A DNA stretch of 64,000 nucleotides from Flavobacterium zepuense (GCF_007097145.1 NZ_VJVZ01000003.1:1-64000); one strand, 5' to 3'. Shown: positions 1-9,936, counted from the stretch's first letter. Numbers and translations: made by a program. The notes: a model not told the origin generated them from the sequence alone.

Positions 1-100
1 AATAGTATATTTTCTTCTTTTATTTAATTATGTTTCGTGAATTCCATATAAGATAGCGTAGAGAATAGTATCTTTAGCCCAATAAAAAGTAACGAATTTC

Positions 101-946
101 ATGCAGTTTTTAAAGCCAAACAATATTTCGGGCGAGATCATGAATCTTCTTGATGAAGCCAAAGAAAAGGTGGTTATCGTTTCGCCTTATTGCAAATTTG
201 ACAAATGGTATAAGTTAGTCGCCAAGATTAGGAAGCTTAAGGAGCGTAATGTTATCGTTGAATTTTATATCCGCCATGGCGAAAAAGAAGCTTATGACCA
301 GGTAACTGAGCTTGGTATTACACCCATTCCCGTGGAAAACCTGCATGCAAAGCTCTATTTTAATGAAAGTAAAGCAATCGTAACCTCAATGAACCTCCTA
401 CTGAGTTCGGAAATAAACTCAATAGACATTGGATACCTGACTCAGAATACCACAGAGTATAATGAAATTACCGACTTTTACAGTACTTACCTTAAAAAAC
501 AAGACCGCCCTTTAGCAAATGAAACCAGCTTTGACTAGCGGGAACACCTTGATAACGAACTGCGTTTAAATTTCCCAAGGGTAAGGATCTATGAAAATGA
601 AGGCGCATTCCAAATAAAAACGGCATCAAATAATTACGATGTATTTATTTGGAATAATAACAGGCAAAACCTCCTGCGCATCTGCGGTATCGTTTCCGCT
701 AAGGAATTTGAGTATGCATTAACGGTGGAAAAAACACTTGCAACGGATATATTTACAATCCAGCTACAACCCGCCACCCATGGCTACAATACCATTTGGG
801 GAACTTCAAAACATGATTTAAGCTCAACAAACATAAATTATCTGGAGAGTGATGATGCTGAACTGATCGTAAACTTCATATTGAATTTTGTCGTAAAGGT
901 CGAGGCAGTAAAGCAATATTGCTATCAGAACCGAAAAATGTTATAA
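101..946 (+). pseudogene. Phospholipase D-like protein, interrupted by in-frame amber codon
   Basis: The frame opens at ATG 101 and stays open to TAA 944-946 except for one TAG at 536-538, so an ancestral protein of about 281 residues is split into a 145-residue N-terminal part and a 135-residue C-terminal part. The first part looks like a PLD-fold domain: residues 82-84 give the H-x-K of an HKD-type motif (NLHAKLYF), followed by S96-x-N98 and an acidic residue at 104. The second part keeps protein-like composition. A single CAG-to-TAG change would explain the break. PLD-like proteins include nucleases and lipases, so the substrate cannot be told. Suppression or an independent C-terminal product cannot be excluded, but a nonsense pseudogene is the simplest reading. 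Confidence 0.6.
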
Positions 947-1179
947 GGGAACAAAGCTAACATTACTTTGTCAATACCTTCAAACGCTTCTACTAACGAT
1001 TCATAATCGAAATAATCACCGATACGAACCTCAATACCTTTGGCAATAAGGTCTTCAATTGCTTCTTTTTTACGGGAAAGGCCAATAATCTGGCTTGCAG
1101 GAACGCCTTTCTTTAATAAATGTTCTACTGTACCTTTTCCAACTACACCTGTTACCCCTGTCACTAAAATCTTTGTCAT
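925..1179 (-). pseudogene. NmrA/QOR2-like NAD(P)-binding protein, 3'-truncated
   Basis: The first ~75 residues are a clear Rossmann start: TGVTGVVGKGT near residue 7 (GxxGxxG) and a typical second half through GIDKVML. Complete family members are about 280 residues; this one loses homology around base 950 and ends after a tail (LFPYNIFRF) read from the antisense of the neighbouring PLD-like gene's last codons. The last ~22 bases overlap that gene. The catalytic half is missing, so the product should be inactive. It is divergent from an HxlR regulator, the usual partner of such oxidoreductases, which suggests an intact pair before a deletion or rearrangement. Confidence 0.65.
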
Positions 1180-1215
1180 AATGTACTATTCTTTTTTGTT
1201 ATAAAATGATTAAAT

Positions 1216-1298
1216 TTGCTTTTGAAATGCAAGTAAAAAATAAAATAATTGCTTTTAAATTGCAAGTGTAAAAATATATTATTACTTTCAATATGCAA
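1216..1298. promoter_or_regulatory. Three 17-bp dyads at exact 33-bp spacing (probable HxlR operators)
   Basis: Imperfect palindromes lie at 1216-1232, 1249-1265 and 1282-1298, of the form TTGCTTTTNAAWTGCAA; the third begins TTAC. Start-to-start distance is 33 bp both times, about three helical turns, with A/T-only or nearly A/T-only spacers. They fill the region between the NmrA remnant and the HxlR gene, the last ending 18 bp before the HxlR start codon. The layout fits cooperative binding by the dimeric regulator; that is inference. Confidence 0.6.
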
Positions 1299-1315
1299 GC
1301 AAAAAAGAGTAAAAT

Positions 1316-1744
1316 ATGAAATTAATTGAAAATCGATCTGATTGCCCGATCAGTTCATCTTTGGATATATTCGGGGACCGATGGTCGTTACTCATTGTAC
1401 GGGATTTGATGCTGTACAAAACCCGTACTTACGGAGACTTTACAAAGTCCGAAGAGAAAATTGCAACGAATATATTGGCTAGTAGGTTACAGTTATTGGA
1501 GGATAAGGGAATTATTAGTAAATTACCTTACCCAGACAATAAAGTTAAAGGGCTTTATAAGCTCAGCCCAAAAGGAGTTGAATTAATACCTGCTCTGATT
1601 GAAATAGCCCTTTGGGGAGATAAACATTTATCCAACCCTGATGGATGTTTGCCTTATTTGAAAGAAGTAAAAAAGAACAAGTCTAAATTTCTGAAAAATA
1701 TTATGGATAAACAGCTTGCAAATAACGAGGCTAATGTTGAATAA
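1316..1744 (+). CDS. HxlR-family winged-helix transcriptional regulator
   Basis: 142 residues, slightly longer than the usual 110-130 because of a Lys-rich tail. The HxlR signature is plain: CPISSSLDIFGDRWSLLIVR at residues 10-29, including the N-terminal Cys used for redox or electrophile sensing in some members, followed by a winged helix with TNILASRLQLLEDKGII. It is divergent from the truncated NmrA-like gene and sits behind three dyads that it probably binds, so autoregulation is likely. With its neighbour broken, it may now control only itself or distant genes. No strong ribosome-binding sequence precedes the ATG, as is common in Bacteroidota. Confidence 0.85.
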   Translation: MKLIENRSDCPISSSLDIFGDRWSLLIVRDLMLYKTRTYGDFTKSEEKIATNILASRLQLLEDKGIISKLPYPDNKVKGLYKLSPKGVELIPALIEIALWGDKHLSNPDGCLPYLKEVKKNKSKFLKNIMDKQLANNEANVE

Positions 1745-3249
<1,505 letters not shown>

Positions 3250-3261
3250 AAACGAACAACC

Positions 3262-3999
3262 ATGCAAAATACTGAAGGAAAAGTTATAGCCATTACTGGT
3301 GCAAGCAGCGGTATGGGTAAGGCCATTGCTATAGAATTAGCAAAAAACGGCGTAAAGGTTGTTTTAGGTGCAAGGCGAACAGAACAATTACAACAACTTG
3401 TTGAAGAAATTAAAAGTACAGGTGGCGAAGCTACCAGTACTACAATTGATGTAAAGAATAAAGCCGATCTGATTAGGTTGGTCAATACAGCATTTGAAAA
3501 ATACGGAAAATTAGATGTTATTGTAAACAATGAAGGCGTTAGCCAGTTAAGCCGCATTGACGCATTGGATATTGATGGCTGGGAAGAAATGATCGACATT
3601 AACCTTAAAGGTGTTTTGTATGGGATGGCTGCCACAATTCCTGTTTTTAAACAACAACAATCGGGGCATATTGTCAATATTATTTCAACTTCGGGTATAA
3701 AGATCGTACCAATGCAGGGCGTTTATGCCGGGACTAAAAATGCCATTCGCACTATTGCAGAAGCATTTCGTCAGGAGTCCGACGGAAACATTCGCATTAC
3801 AGGCATTTCGCCCGGGTTTGTAAAAACCGACTTTGCGAACAACATAAAAAATGAAGACATGAAAACAGCTGTTCAAAAAGGGATGGAACAAATTGCTATA
3901 AATCCCATAGCCATTGCCAATGCTGTAATTTATGCCATAAGCCAGCCTGACGATGTAGAAATTGGCGACATTGTTATTCGTCCGTCAAAACAAAATTGA
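3262..3999 (+). CDS. SDR-family oxidoreductase
   Basis: 245 residues, a classical short-chain dehydrogenase. The cofactor motif is TGASSGMGKA at residues 11-20. The usual NNAG reads NNEG (VNNEGVSQ), an Ala-to-Glu change in a structural motif. The catalytic Ser is in IISTSG and the YxxxK pair is YAGTK. It belongs to the operon with the aldo/keto reductase and, through the ATTGA overlap at its stop, to the AraC gene. It is probably an NADP-dependent carbonyl or alcohol oxidoreductase; the substrate is not predictable. Confidence 0.9.
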   Translation: MQNTEGKVIAITGASSGMGKAIAIELAKNGVKVVLGARRTEQLQQLVEEIKSTGGEATSTTIDVKNKADLIRLVNTAFEKYGKLDVIVNNEGVSQLSRIDALDIDGWEEMIDINLKGVLYGMAATIPVFKQQQSGHIVNIISTSGIKIVPMQGVYAGTKNAIRTIAEAFRQESDGNIRITGISPGFVKTDFANNIKNEDMKTAVQKGMEQIAINPIAIANAVIYAISQPDDVEIGDIVIRPSKQN

Positions 4000-4931
4000 T
4001 TAAATTCGTAAACAAAAAGCAACAACAACCTAACATAAACCACATTAATAGTATATCGCAACTTGTGCGTGTTTTGGGAGTTCCTGCGCCATTGCACCCT
4101 TTGATCGCATTGGTTGATTACAATAATGTTCCGATCGAAATGTTTCCGAAGGGGCAAAAAGTAAGCCTTGATTTTTACAAAATTTCCTTTAAGCCAACAT
4201 TTACAGGGCAAATAAAATACGGACAGGGATATTACGATTTTGAAGAAGGCGGATTAGCATTTTTGAAGCCAAAACAAGTTGTTTTTCCACCCGAAAACAT
4301 GGAAAGCTATGAAGGTATTGCATTGTATTTCCATTCGGACTTTATCCGAAATTATCCCTTAGGAAAAACAATACATCACTATGGCTTTTTCTCTTACGAT
4401 GTTTCAGAAGCATTATTTTTATCGGCAAAAGAAAAAGAAATTATAGCTAGTTTGTTTGCTACAATAGCCAATGAACTGGATAATAACATTGACCATTTTA
4501 GCCAAGATGTTTTGGTGTCGCAAATAGAATTGTTGCTAAATTATAGCAATCGTTTTTACTACAGGCAATTTATTACCCGGAAAGCAATCAATCATGATAT
4601 CGTAACTTCTTTAGACAAGCTGTTAAACAACTATTTTGAAAAAGAAAACAGCCAGAAAAATGGTTTGCCATCCGTAAAATATATCAGTACAGAATTAAAA
4701 CTTTCGCAACGTTATCTGAGTGACATGTTAAGTTCATTGACAGGTATGAACACACAACAATATATCCAAAGTGCAATCATAGAAAAAGCTAAAGAAAAAT
4801 TATCAACTACAAATCTTTCAGTTTCGGAAATTGCTTATGAATTGGGCTTTGAACATTCACAATCGTTCAGCAAACTTTTCAAGACAAAAACTAATGTTTC
4901 GCCTTTAATGTTCAGGCAGTCGTTTAATTAA
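3996..4931 (+). CDS. AraC-family transcriptional regulator, TTG start
   Basis: The frame opens at TTG 3996, overlapping the SDR stop; the first in-frame ATG is near 4140, inside conserved sequence, so a TTG or similar start is favoured (311 residues). The N-terminal part resembles the sensing domain of Bacteroidota AraC regulators that begin with a SIS-x-LVRVLG-x-PAP-x-HPLI pattern. The C-terminal ~100 residues hold two helix-turn-helix motifs, ending in VSEIAYELGFEHSQSFSKLF and a KTNVSPLMFR tail. Translational coupling to the AKR-SDR genes suggests it controls this operon in response to a substrate. Confidence 0.85.
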   Translation: MIKFVNKKQQQPNINHINSISQLVRVLGVPAPLHPLIALVDYNNVPIEMFPKGQKVSLDFYKISFKPTFTGQIKYGQGYYDFEEGGLAFLKPKQVVFPPENMESYEGIALYFHSDFIRNYPLGKTIHHYGFFSYDVSEALFLSAKEKEIIASLFATIANELDNNIDHFSQDVLVSQIELLLNYSNRFYYRQFITRKAINHDIVTSLDKLLNNYFEKENSQKNGLPSVKYISTELKLSQRYLSDMLSSLTGMNTQQYIQSAIIEKAKEKLSTTNLSVSEIAYELGFEHSQSFSKLFKTKTNVSPLMFRQSFN

Positions 4932-5049
4932 AAGACGATGAAGGCAGTATTATGTTCGCTTAGAATCGTTACAACAATTAAAGATTTATTTGCAAAGATT
5001 TTCTGTCTATTTTCAGGCAGCGTAAATTCCACAGCGGCCTCACCCTTGT

Positions 5050-5196
5050 TTAGGCAAAACCGTCCATGTTAAAGAGCGCGTTGATAAAAAGGCTATATGT
5101 ATTGCCTGTGTAATTCCCTTGCTTAAAGTGTTCAACTCCTCCCCTTACACTTATAAACTTGTTACCATATTGCTCTTCACTTAATAATATTTCAAT
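5050..5196 (-). pseudogene. Short open fragment, possible C-terminal gene remnant
   Basis: On the minus strand 48 sense codons lie between stops (TAA at 5197-5199, then TAA at 5050-5052), without an ATG. Composition looks protein-like (it includes SEEQYGNKFISVRGGVEHF), but I do not recognise a family. A chance open stretch in AT-rich DNA is possible. Confidence 0.25.
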
Positions 5197-5369
5197 TTAC
5201 ATATTTATAGATCCTAATTATAATTTCAAAACACGCAGTGTTTCTGAAAATTCATATTTGAAACATAAATCACTAAATATCAACAATTAAGCACTTTTAT
5301 TTATATCATTAAAAAGATTTAAAAGTGGTATTAGGTGTTCAATTAAAGTCTCTGATTGCCCACCAATGG

Positions 5370-5410
5370 GGACAAAGAAGTATTTTTCTTCTTTGTCCTT
5401 TTTTTTATCC
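5370..5410 (+). terminator. Rho-independent terminator, orphan
   Basis: An 11-bp perfect stem (GGACAAAGAAG with CTTCTTTGTCC, loop TATTTTT) is followed by a T-rich run. It lies 440 bp beyond the AraC gene, so it either ends a long 3' UTR or remains from a lost gene. Confidence 0.65.
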
Positions 5411-5439
5411 GTCTATTTCCTGTTAATCATATAAATAAG

Positions 5440-5619
5440 CTAAATCACTTCTTTAACTCTTCTGGTTCGAAGTTCATTATTTTCAAATGTCAGATTATCC
5501 GGGTATATTGAACCAATCAGATATCGTATGGTACAGTACAACATATATAATAATACCGCACTTGTCTCCTCACTGCGGCGACAATTACCAAAATTGGAAA
5601 TAGATCCGGATAAAAGTGT
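5440..5619 (-). pseudogene. Short open fragment, possible gene remnant
   Basis: 59 sense codons on the minus strand between TAG 5620-5622 and the terminal TAG 5440-5442, with no suitable start. The end (YPDNLTFENNELRTRRVKE) reads like genuine protein, but no family is recognised. Chance cannot be excluded. Confidence 0.22.
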
Positions 5620-5832
5620 CTAAGTGGTGTGGAGACATTTTGAATCGGAAGATAATAGAGAAAACAATTTTAGCAAAAGTTAACTGGACACGTCATCGTT
5701 AAATCTTTTCAAGATATCATAATGATGTAGGACACATATTTGAAAACTTAATTTCCATCTGGAAGCATTGGACAGGGATGTGAAAAAACAACTGGAAAGA
5801 ATTTATTAACTGATCTAGTTAGATTTGTATCT

Positions 5833-5973
5833 ATACACGAACAATCCGACGAACTGGAAATACTTTCAATGCTCGTTAAGAAATATGAGGATGTAAATTA
5901 TCCCGTTCCTGAGCCTACATTAACAGAATTTATTAAATACAGGTTTGAATGGATGAATATTACTTTGAATTAA
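5833..5973 (+). pseudogene. HigA-like antitoxin fragment
   Basis: The frame up to TAA 5971-5973 reads DELEILSMLVKKYEDVNYPV and then PEPTLTEFIKYR. This matches my recall of the N-terminal segment of HigA/XRE antitoxins (D-ELEVLS-L-x-YE-x-x-x-YP...P-x-x-x-IKFR). There is no start codon before it and no helix-turn-helix after it, so only a remnant survives. No toxin gene is adjacent. Confidence 0.4.
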
Positions 5974-5980
5974 AAAAGTA

Positions 5981-6322
5981 TTAACAATCCTCTCTTTCAA
6001 CAACAACATTTCTGTGGCTTCGTCCCCAATTAATCATTTCACTTATAATATTTCCAAACGAACGACAATGTTCTGTTGGCTCATATTCAACAAGTACCGG
6101 GGTATCAGCATATACATTTCGCTTTAGTAACTTGTTAGCTTCCATGTCTTTTAATTCCCTTGAGAGCATACGTGTTGTGATACCCGGAATACTGCGCTCA
6201 ATTTCCCTAAAGCGCCTGTTGCCGTTGCATATAGAATTCATAATTGGTATCCTCCATTTTCCTCCAATAAAATAAAGTGTATCCTGTAGCGAGCGTAATT
6301 CTTCAACCTGGTCTCTGTCCAT
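5981..6322 (-). CDS. HxlR-family transcriptional regulator
   Basis: 113 residues, the standard HxlR length. The core reads DTLYFIGGKWRIPIMNSI at about residues 14-31, followed by RFREIERSIPGITTRMLSRE (winged helix). It lacks the conserved N-terminal CP Cys of the HxlR at 1316, so any sensing would differ. The intergenic region to the divergent ABC-F gene holds a GTATAC-type dyad just 15 bp upstream of its start codon; similar dyads occur upstream of 11695 and 14832, so this protein is a candidate regulator of those genes as well as itself. Confidence 0.85.
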   Translation of the reverse strand: MDRDQVEELRSLQDTLYFIGGKWRIPIMNSICNGNRRFREIERSIPGITTRMLSRELKDMEANKLLKRNVYADTPVLVEYEPTEHCRSFGNIISEMINWGRSHRNVVVEREDC

Positions 6323-6336
6323 ATTTATTTCTTTTG

Positions 6337-6370
6337 GTATACTTAAGTATAGTAGTTACAAATGTATACC
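6337..6370. promoter_or_regulatory. GTATAC-type dyad operator upstream of HxlR
   Basis: GTATAC-TTAA-GTATAG at 6337-6352 contains a perfect 14-bp palindrome (6338-6351); a further GTATACC at 6364-6370 pairs with GGTATAC at 6336-6342. Its position next to the HxlR start fits autorepression. Confidence 0.5.
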
Positions 6371-6413
6371 ATATATTCTATATTTTTTAATATAAATTAA
6401 TTCCTGAATTTTA

Positions 6414-6421
6414 TACATTTG
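6414..6421 (+). promoter_or_regulatory. -7 promoter box of the ABC-F gene
   Basis: TACATTTG matches the Bacteroidota TANNTTTG consensus. It predicts a leader of about 100 nt before ATG 6530. The leader contains a 6-bp hairpin (ACCGCG with CGCGGT, 6478-6501). Confidence 0.45.
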
Positions 6422-6529
6422 CATAGTCTTTACAACCATTTATGTGATTAAATAATTCTTTTCTAATAATTAAGTAAACCGCGGGCACTATGTTGCGCGG
6501 TAATTATTAATTCCTGAAAGAATATAATC

Positions 6530-8116
6530 ATGCTCTCTTTACATAAAATTACTTATATACATCCTGATAAGGAAACGCTATTTAGCGGATTAGACTTTGT
6601 GGCTAACAAAGGCGAAAAAATAGCCGTGGTAGGCAATAATGGTGTAGGCAAATCTACATTGCTAAAACTTATTGCAAAAAAACTTAAACCATCAAGTGGT
6701 ACAGTAGCTACAAATGCTGTTACATATTATGTTCCTCAAATTTTGGGGCAATACAATAATGCTACAGTAGCCCATGCTTTACAGGTAGCCGTAAAATTAA
6801 ATGCACTTAAGCAAATACTTAACGGTAATGTTACTGAAACCAACCTTGAGATTATAGGAGATAGCTGGGATATAGAGGAACGCTGCCGCGAAGCGCTGGA
6901 TTTTTGGGGCCTTAATAATATAACGCCCAATACACACATGGCTTTGTTAAGCGGTGGTGAGCAAACAAAGGTTTTGCTTGCCGGTATTGTTATCCATCAG
7001 CCCGATATGGTACTGTTAGATGAGCCCACAAACCATTTAGACCGCCAGGCGCGTACTATGCTGTATGAATGGATAAAAAATACAACAACAACTTTAATAA
7101 CAGTATCGCACGATAGGAAATTATTGAATATGGTAGACAGGATTGCGGAAATTTCTGGGAACGGTATTGCGAATTATGGTGGCAACTACGAATTTTACCT
7201 TTCGCAAAAACAAACTGAAAGCAACGCTTTGCAAACCAATATACATAATAAAGAACTTGCCCTTAAACGTGCGCGAAACAAAGAGCGCGAAATAAACGAA
7301 CGCCAACAAAAACTTGATGCACGCGGCAAGGGTAAAAAAGAAAAATCGGGCGTGGCCCGTATAATGCTAAATACTTTTCGTAATAATGCCGAAAACAGCA
7401 GCGCAAAAACTAAAGATGCCCATGCCGAAAAAATTCAGGAAATAACAACTGAATTACGAAGTCTTAGGCATGACCTGCCGGGTATTGATAAAATGGACTT
7501 TAATTTTAAAGATTCGGAACTTCATAAAGGGAAGTTGCTTTTTGAGGCAAATAAATTAAACTTTAGCTATACAAGCACAAATATTTGGCATAACAATATC
7601 GATTTTAAAATTACAAGCGGCGGCCGTATAGCTTTGCAGGGCAATAACGGATCGGGCAAGTCTACGCTTATAAAGTTGCTTACCGGCCATCTTTTACCTA
7701 CAACCGGCACATTATACTCTGCTACAAAAAATATAGTTTATGTAGATCAGGATTACTCATACCTTAACAACGCGCTTACTGTTTTTGAGCAGGCACAAAA
7801 AGCTAATACCTCTAACTTGACCGAACATGAAGTGCGCATGCTGCTTGCCCGGTTTCTGTTTCCGCAAAGCAGCATATATAAGTTATGCAGTACATTAAGT
7901 GGCGGCGAAAGAATGAGGCTCGTGCTTTGCTGCATTACAATGTTTGATATGCCGCTGGATGTATTAGTGCTTGATGAACCCACTAACAACCTTGATCTAC
8001 AAAATATCCAAATACTCACTACTGCAGTAAATCAGTTTAAAGGCACATTAATAGCCGTTTCTCACGATCAGGTATTTTTAGATAGTATAAATATCAATAG
8101 TACGATAATGCTGTAA
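6530..8116 (+). CDS. ABC-F family ATPase (ribosome-associated)
   Basis: 528 residues with two ABC domains and no membrane segments, the ABC-F layout. Domain 1 has Walker A GNNGVGKST (about residues 35-43), signature LSGGEQTK and Walker B VLLDEPTNHLD. Domain 2 has GNNGSGKST, LSGGERMRL and VLVLDEPTNNLDL. Between them lies a highly charged linker (about residues 225-315), the part that reaches into the ribosome in this family. Members rescue stalled ribosomes or protect against antibiotics; which applies here cannot be read from sequence. It is monocistronic, divergent from an HxlR regulator, with a ~100-nt leader. Confidence 0.88.
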   Translation: MLSLHKITYIHPDKETLFSGLDFVANKGEKIAVVGNNGVGKSTLLKLIAKKLKPSSGTVATNAVTYYVPQILGQYNNATVAHALQVAVKLNALKQILNGNVTETNLEIIGDSWDIEERCREALDFWGLNNITPNTHMALLSGGEQTKVLLAGIVIHQPDMVLLDEPTNHLDRQARTMLYEWIKNTTTTLITVSHDRKLLNMVDRIAEISGNGIANYGGNYEFYLSQKQTESNALQTNIHNKELALKRARNKEREINERQQKLDARGKGKKEKSGVARIMLNTFRNNAENSSAKTKDAHAEKIQEITTELRSLRHDLPGIDKMDFNFKDSELHKGKLLFEANKLNFSYTSTNIWHNNIDFKITSGGRIALQGNNGSGKSTLIKLLTGHLLPTTGTLYSATKNIVYVDQDYSYLNNALTVFEQAQKANTSNLTEHEVRMLLARFLFPQSSIYKLCSTLSGGERMRLVLCCITMFDMPLDVLVLDEPTNNLDLQNIQILTTAVNQFKGTLIAVSHDQVFLDSININSTIML

Positions 8117-8202
8117 TATCATTCAATACTTACAATGTCTAAATCAGGTTTAAAATTGTCTGCATCGGCTATTTTGTGTTCGCTCAGCGGTTGATTTCTA
8201 TG

Positions 8203-8210
8203 TAATTTTG
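8203..8210 (+). promoter_or_regulatory. -7 promoter box of the DoxX-like gene
   Basis: TAATTTTG fits TANNTTTG. It puts transcription start near 8216, after the upstream TTG at 8208 and about 25 nt before ATG 8241, which supports the ATG as the real start. Confidence 0.5.
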
Positions 8211-8240
8211 TCTTGTAAAACAATAAAAAATATAGAAATC

Positions 8241-8633
8241 ATGAATGCAAAAACCACTAAGATCATTTTTTGGACAAGTACAGTATTAATCTCTGCCTGG
8301 TTTGGGGCAAGCGGTATTTTTGAACTGACGCACAATCCTTTAATATGGGAAATTACTCAACAGTTAGGCTATCCTCCCTACTTTATCTACATATTGGGTG
8401 TGTTTAAAATAGCAGGTGTTTTGGTTTTATTAACGCCAAACAGGTTACTAAGGCTAAAAGAATGGGTGTATGCCGGTATCTTTTTTGACATCCTGTTTGC
8501 TTTCTTTTCTAAGATCAGCGTGTTAGGAATGGAAGCTGCCGCCGATGCCGTAATAGCCTTTATAATTGCAGCTACATCTTACAGCATGTTCCGAAGGTTA
8601 TACCTTTTTACTTATCAAAAGCTAACTAAATAA
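8241..8633 (+). CDS. DoxX-like integral membrane protein
   Basis: 130 residues from ATG 8241; the frame extends upstream to a TTG at 8208, but the promoter box overlaps it. Four hydrophobic segments are visible (IIFWTSTVLISAWFGASG, YFIYILGVFKIAGVLVLL, WVYAGIFFDILFAFF, AADAVIAFIIAATSY), as in DoxX_2-type proteins of about 120-140 residues. Their function is poorly known; relatives act in quinone or thiosulfate-linked redox chemistry. A strong terminator follows, so the gene is monocistronic. Confidence 0.75.
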   Translation: MNAKTTKIIFWTSTVLISAWFGASGIFELTHNPLIWEITQQLGYPPYFIYILGVFKIAGVLVLLTPNRLLRLKEWVYAGIFFDILFAFFSKISVLGMEAAADAVIAFIIAATSYSMFRRLYLFTYQKLTK

Positions 8634-8663
8634 GGTTAAGCACAATTCTAAAATTTATCACAT

Positions 8664-8691
8664 TCCCGGGCCTCAACCCGGGATTTTTTTT
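8664..8691 (+). terminator. Rho-independent terminator of the DoxX-like gene
   Basis: Stem TCCCGGG with CCCGGGA, loop CCTCAA, followed by eight T. It lies 30 bp after the stop codon. Confidence 0.85.
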
Positions 8692-8933
8692 GCTTTTTAT
8701 GATACCTATGTTTTAATACACTATACACCGTGAACACAGGAGAGTATAGAATATTGAGCATTCACTATTAACCTTCCCTCTCTAACTAATTTCAGCTTAG
8801 TGAAAGCTTATTTATAGTAGTATAGTGATAATCAAAGATAACAGTATTATACTGCTTATGGTGGATAAGTTATTGCACAACAGCATTGCACAGTCACTAT
8901 CACTTACATTATACATAATAACAACGTGTATAA

Positions 8934-8980
8934 CTAATACAAAAGGGCGGCAACTTTATGTTACCGCCCTTTTGTATTAG
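8934..8980 (-). terminator. Strong hairpin terminator of the DUF1223 gene
   Basis: A perfect 17-bp stem (8934-8950 with 8964-8980, GC core GGGCGG/CCGCCC) with a 13-nt loop lies 30 bp beyond the minus-strand stop at 9011. The flanking A and T runs could make it bidirectional. The rest of 8692-8933 holds nothing recognisable. Confidence 0.8.
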
Positions 8981-9010
8981 CTACAACTTCTGGCTGTGAT
9001 ATAAATACCT

Positions 9011-9817
9011 TTATTTTTTGATTTGTTCAGCATCTTTGGCATTAACCACCAATGTAGCTTTGGCTGCAGCATATATTTTTGCCGTAGCAGGATCCTGAAC
9101 CATAGCTATAACTTCCCATTCGTTTTCAATAAAATCTTTTGGAATTGGCAACTGCAATTTCCCTTTCCCGTTAGCGCTTATTGTAGATGTGTTTAACGAC
9201 CTCACAATTTGCCAGTGTGTTAATGTCCGGCCCTGGTTTTCGCCTCGCTTAATTTGCCTTACAGCCTTTTTTTGAACCAATGCCAAGCGCAGTACCGCAG
9301 GTTTATAATTACCGGTTAATGTGTAATTTATTAAAAGGCTGCCGTTAATCTGCCGGGCAGTAATTGCGAGATTAGCCGATGCTTTTCCGTTTATAACATG
9401 CACAAGTGTTTCTCGTAAAGTACGCTCATCAGACCCTACAAATTCTGCCTCGCCGTTAACAATAACCTGGGGTGTGTAAAGCTGCGATCCTAACAAGTGG
9501 CTGTATTCGCTTTGCCGTTGTGTATATGCGGCACTGCTATAGGCATCCTTCCACCCCATCCTGTCCCAGTAATCTACATGGTAAGCAAGTACATACACAG
9601 GCTTATCCTTATATTCCTGCTGTATTTTGCCAAGTAATTCGTCGGCCGGGGGGCAGCTTGAGCAACCTTCAGAAGTAAATAATTCAACAACAGCAAACCC
9701 ATTTTGCCCGGATGCCGGTAAGGGTTGCTTTGTAACATAGTTTGCGCCCATAACTGCAACACAAAAAGTAGAAACGACAGCTAACAATGTAGCGCTAAAA
9801 ATTTTTACAGATTTCAT
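9011..9817 (-). CDS. DUF1223 family secreted thioredoxin-fold protein
   Basis: 268 residues with an N-terminal signal sequence (hydrophobic residues 7-24). After it comes VVELFTSEGCSSCPPADELL, the hallmark of DUF1223: a thioredoxin-like fold with a CSSC active-site-like motif. AYHVDYWDRMGWKD and YTPQVIVNG, also typical, follow. It is probably a periplasmic or envelope redox protein; no enzymatic role is established that I can state. It is monocistronic, with a TANNTTTG box 24 bp upstream and a 17-bp-stem terminator downstream. Confidence 0.85.
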   Translation of the reverse strand: MKSVKIFSATLLAVVSTFCVAVMGANYVTKQPLPASGQNGFAVVELFTSEGCSSCPPADELLGKIQQEYKDKPVYVLAYHVDYWDRMGWKDAYSSAAYTQRQSEYSHLLGSQLYTPQVIVNGEAEFVGSDERTLRETLVHVINGKASANLAITARQINGSLLINYTLTGNYKPAVLRLALVQKKAVRQIKRGENQGRTLTHWQIVRSLNTSTISANGKGKLQLPIPKDFIENEWEVIAMVQDPATAKIYAAAKATLVVNAKDAEQIKK

Positions 9818-9840
9818 ATTCTTTAGATTTTAATTTTACC

Positions 9841-9848
9841 CAAAGTTA
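9841..9848 (-). promoter_or_regulatory. -7 promoter box of the DUF1223 gene
   Basis: CAAAGTTA on the plus strand is TAACTTTG on the minus strand, matching TANNTTTG, with a predicted leader of about 17 nt. Confidence 0.5.
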
Positions 9849-9936
9849 AAATCCGGGAGCATCCTGTTGAAGTGAAATATAGCTGAAGCAGACATATAAG
9901 ACCCTGAACCGAAATGGAAAATCCGGTTCAGTTTAC

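Larger units (their letters stand above)
4932..5980. other. 1.05-kb region of gene remnants
   Basis: No intact gene. Three protein-like fragments and one orphan terminator hairpin lie here (listed separately), separated by AT-rich sequence with many stops. The simplest view is a decayed accessory segment. Confidence 0.5.

Noticed and set aside
8208..8240. Upstream TTG start for the DoxX-like protein
   Set aside because: It overlaps the TAATTTTG promoter box, so it should not be in the transcript.
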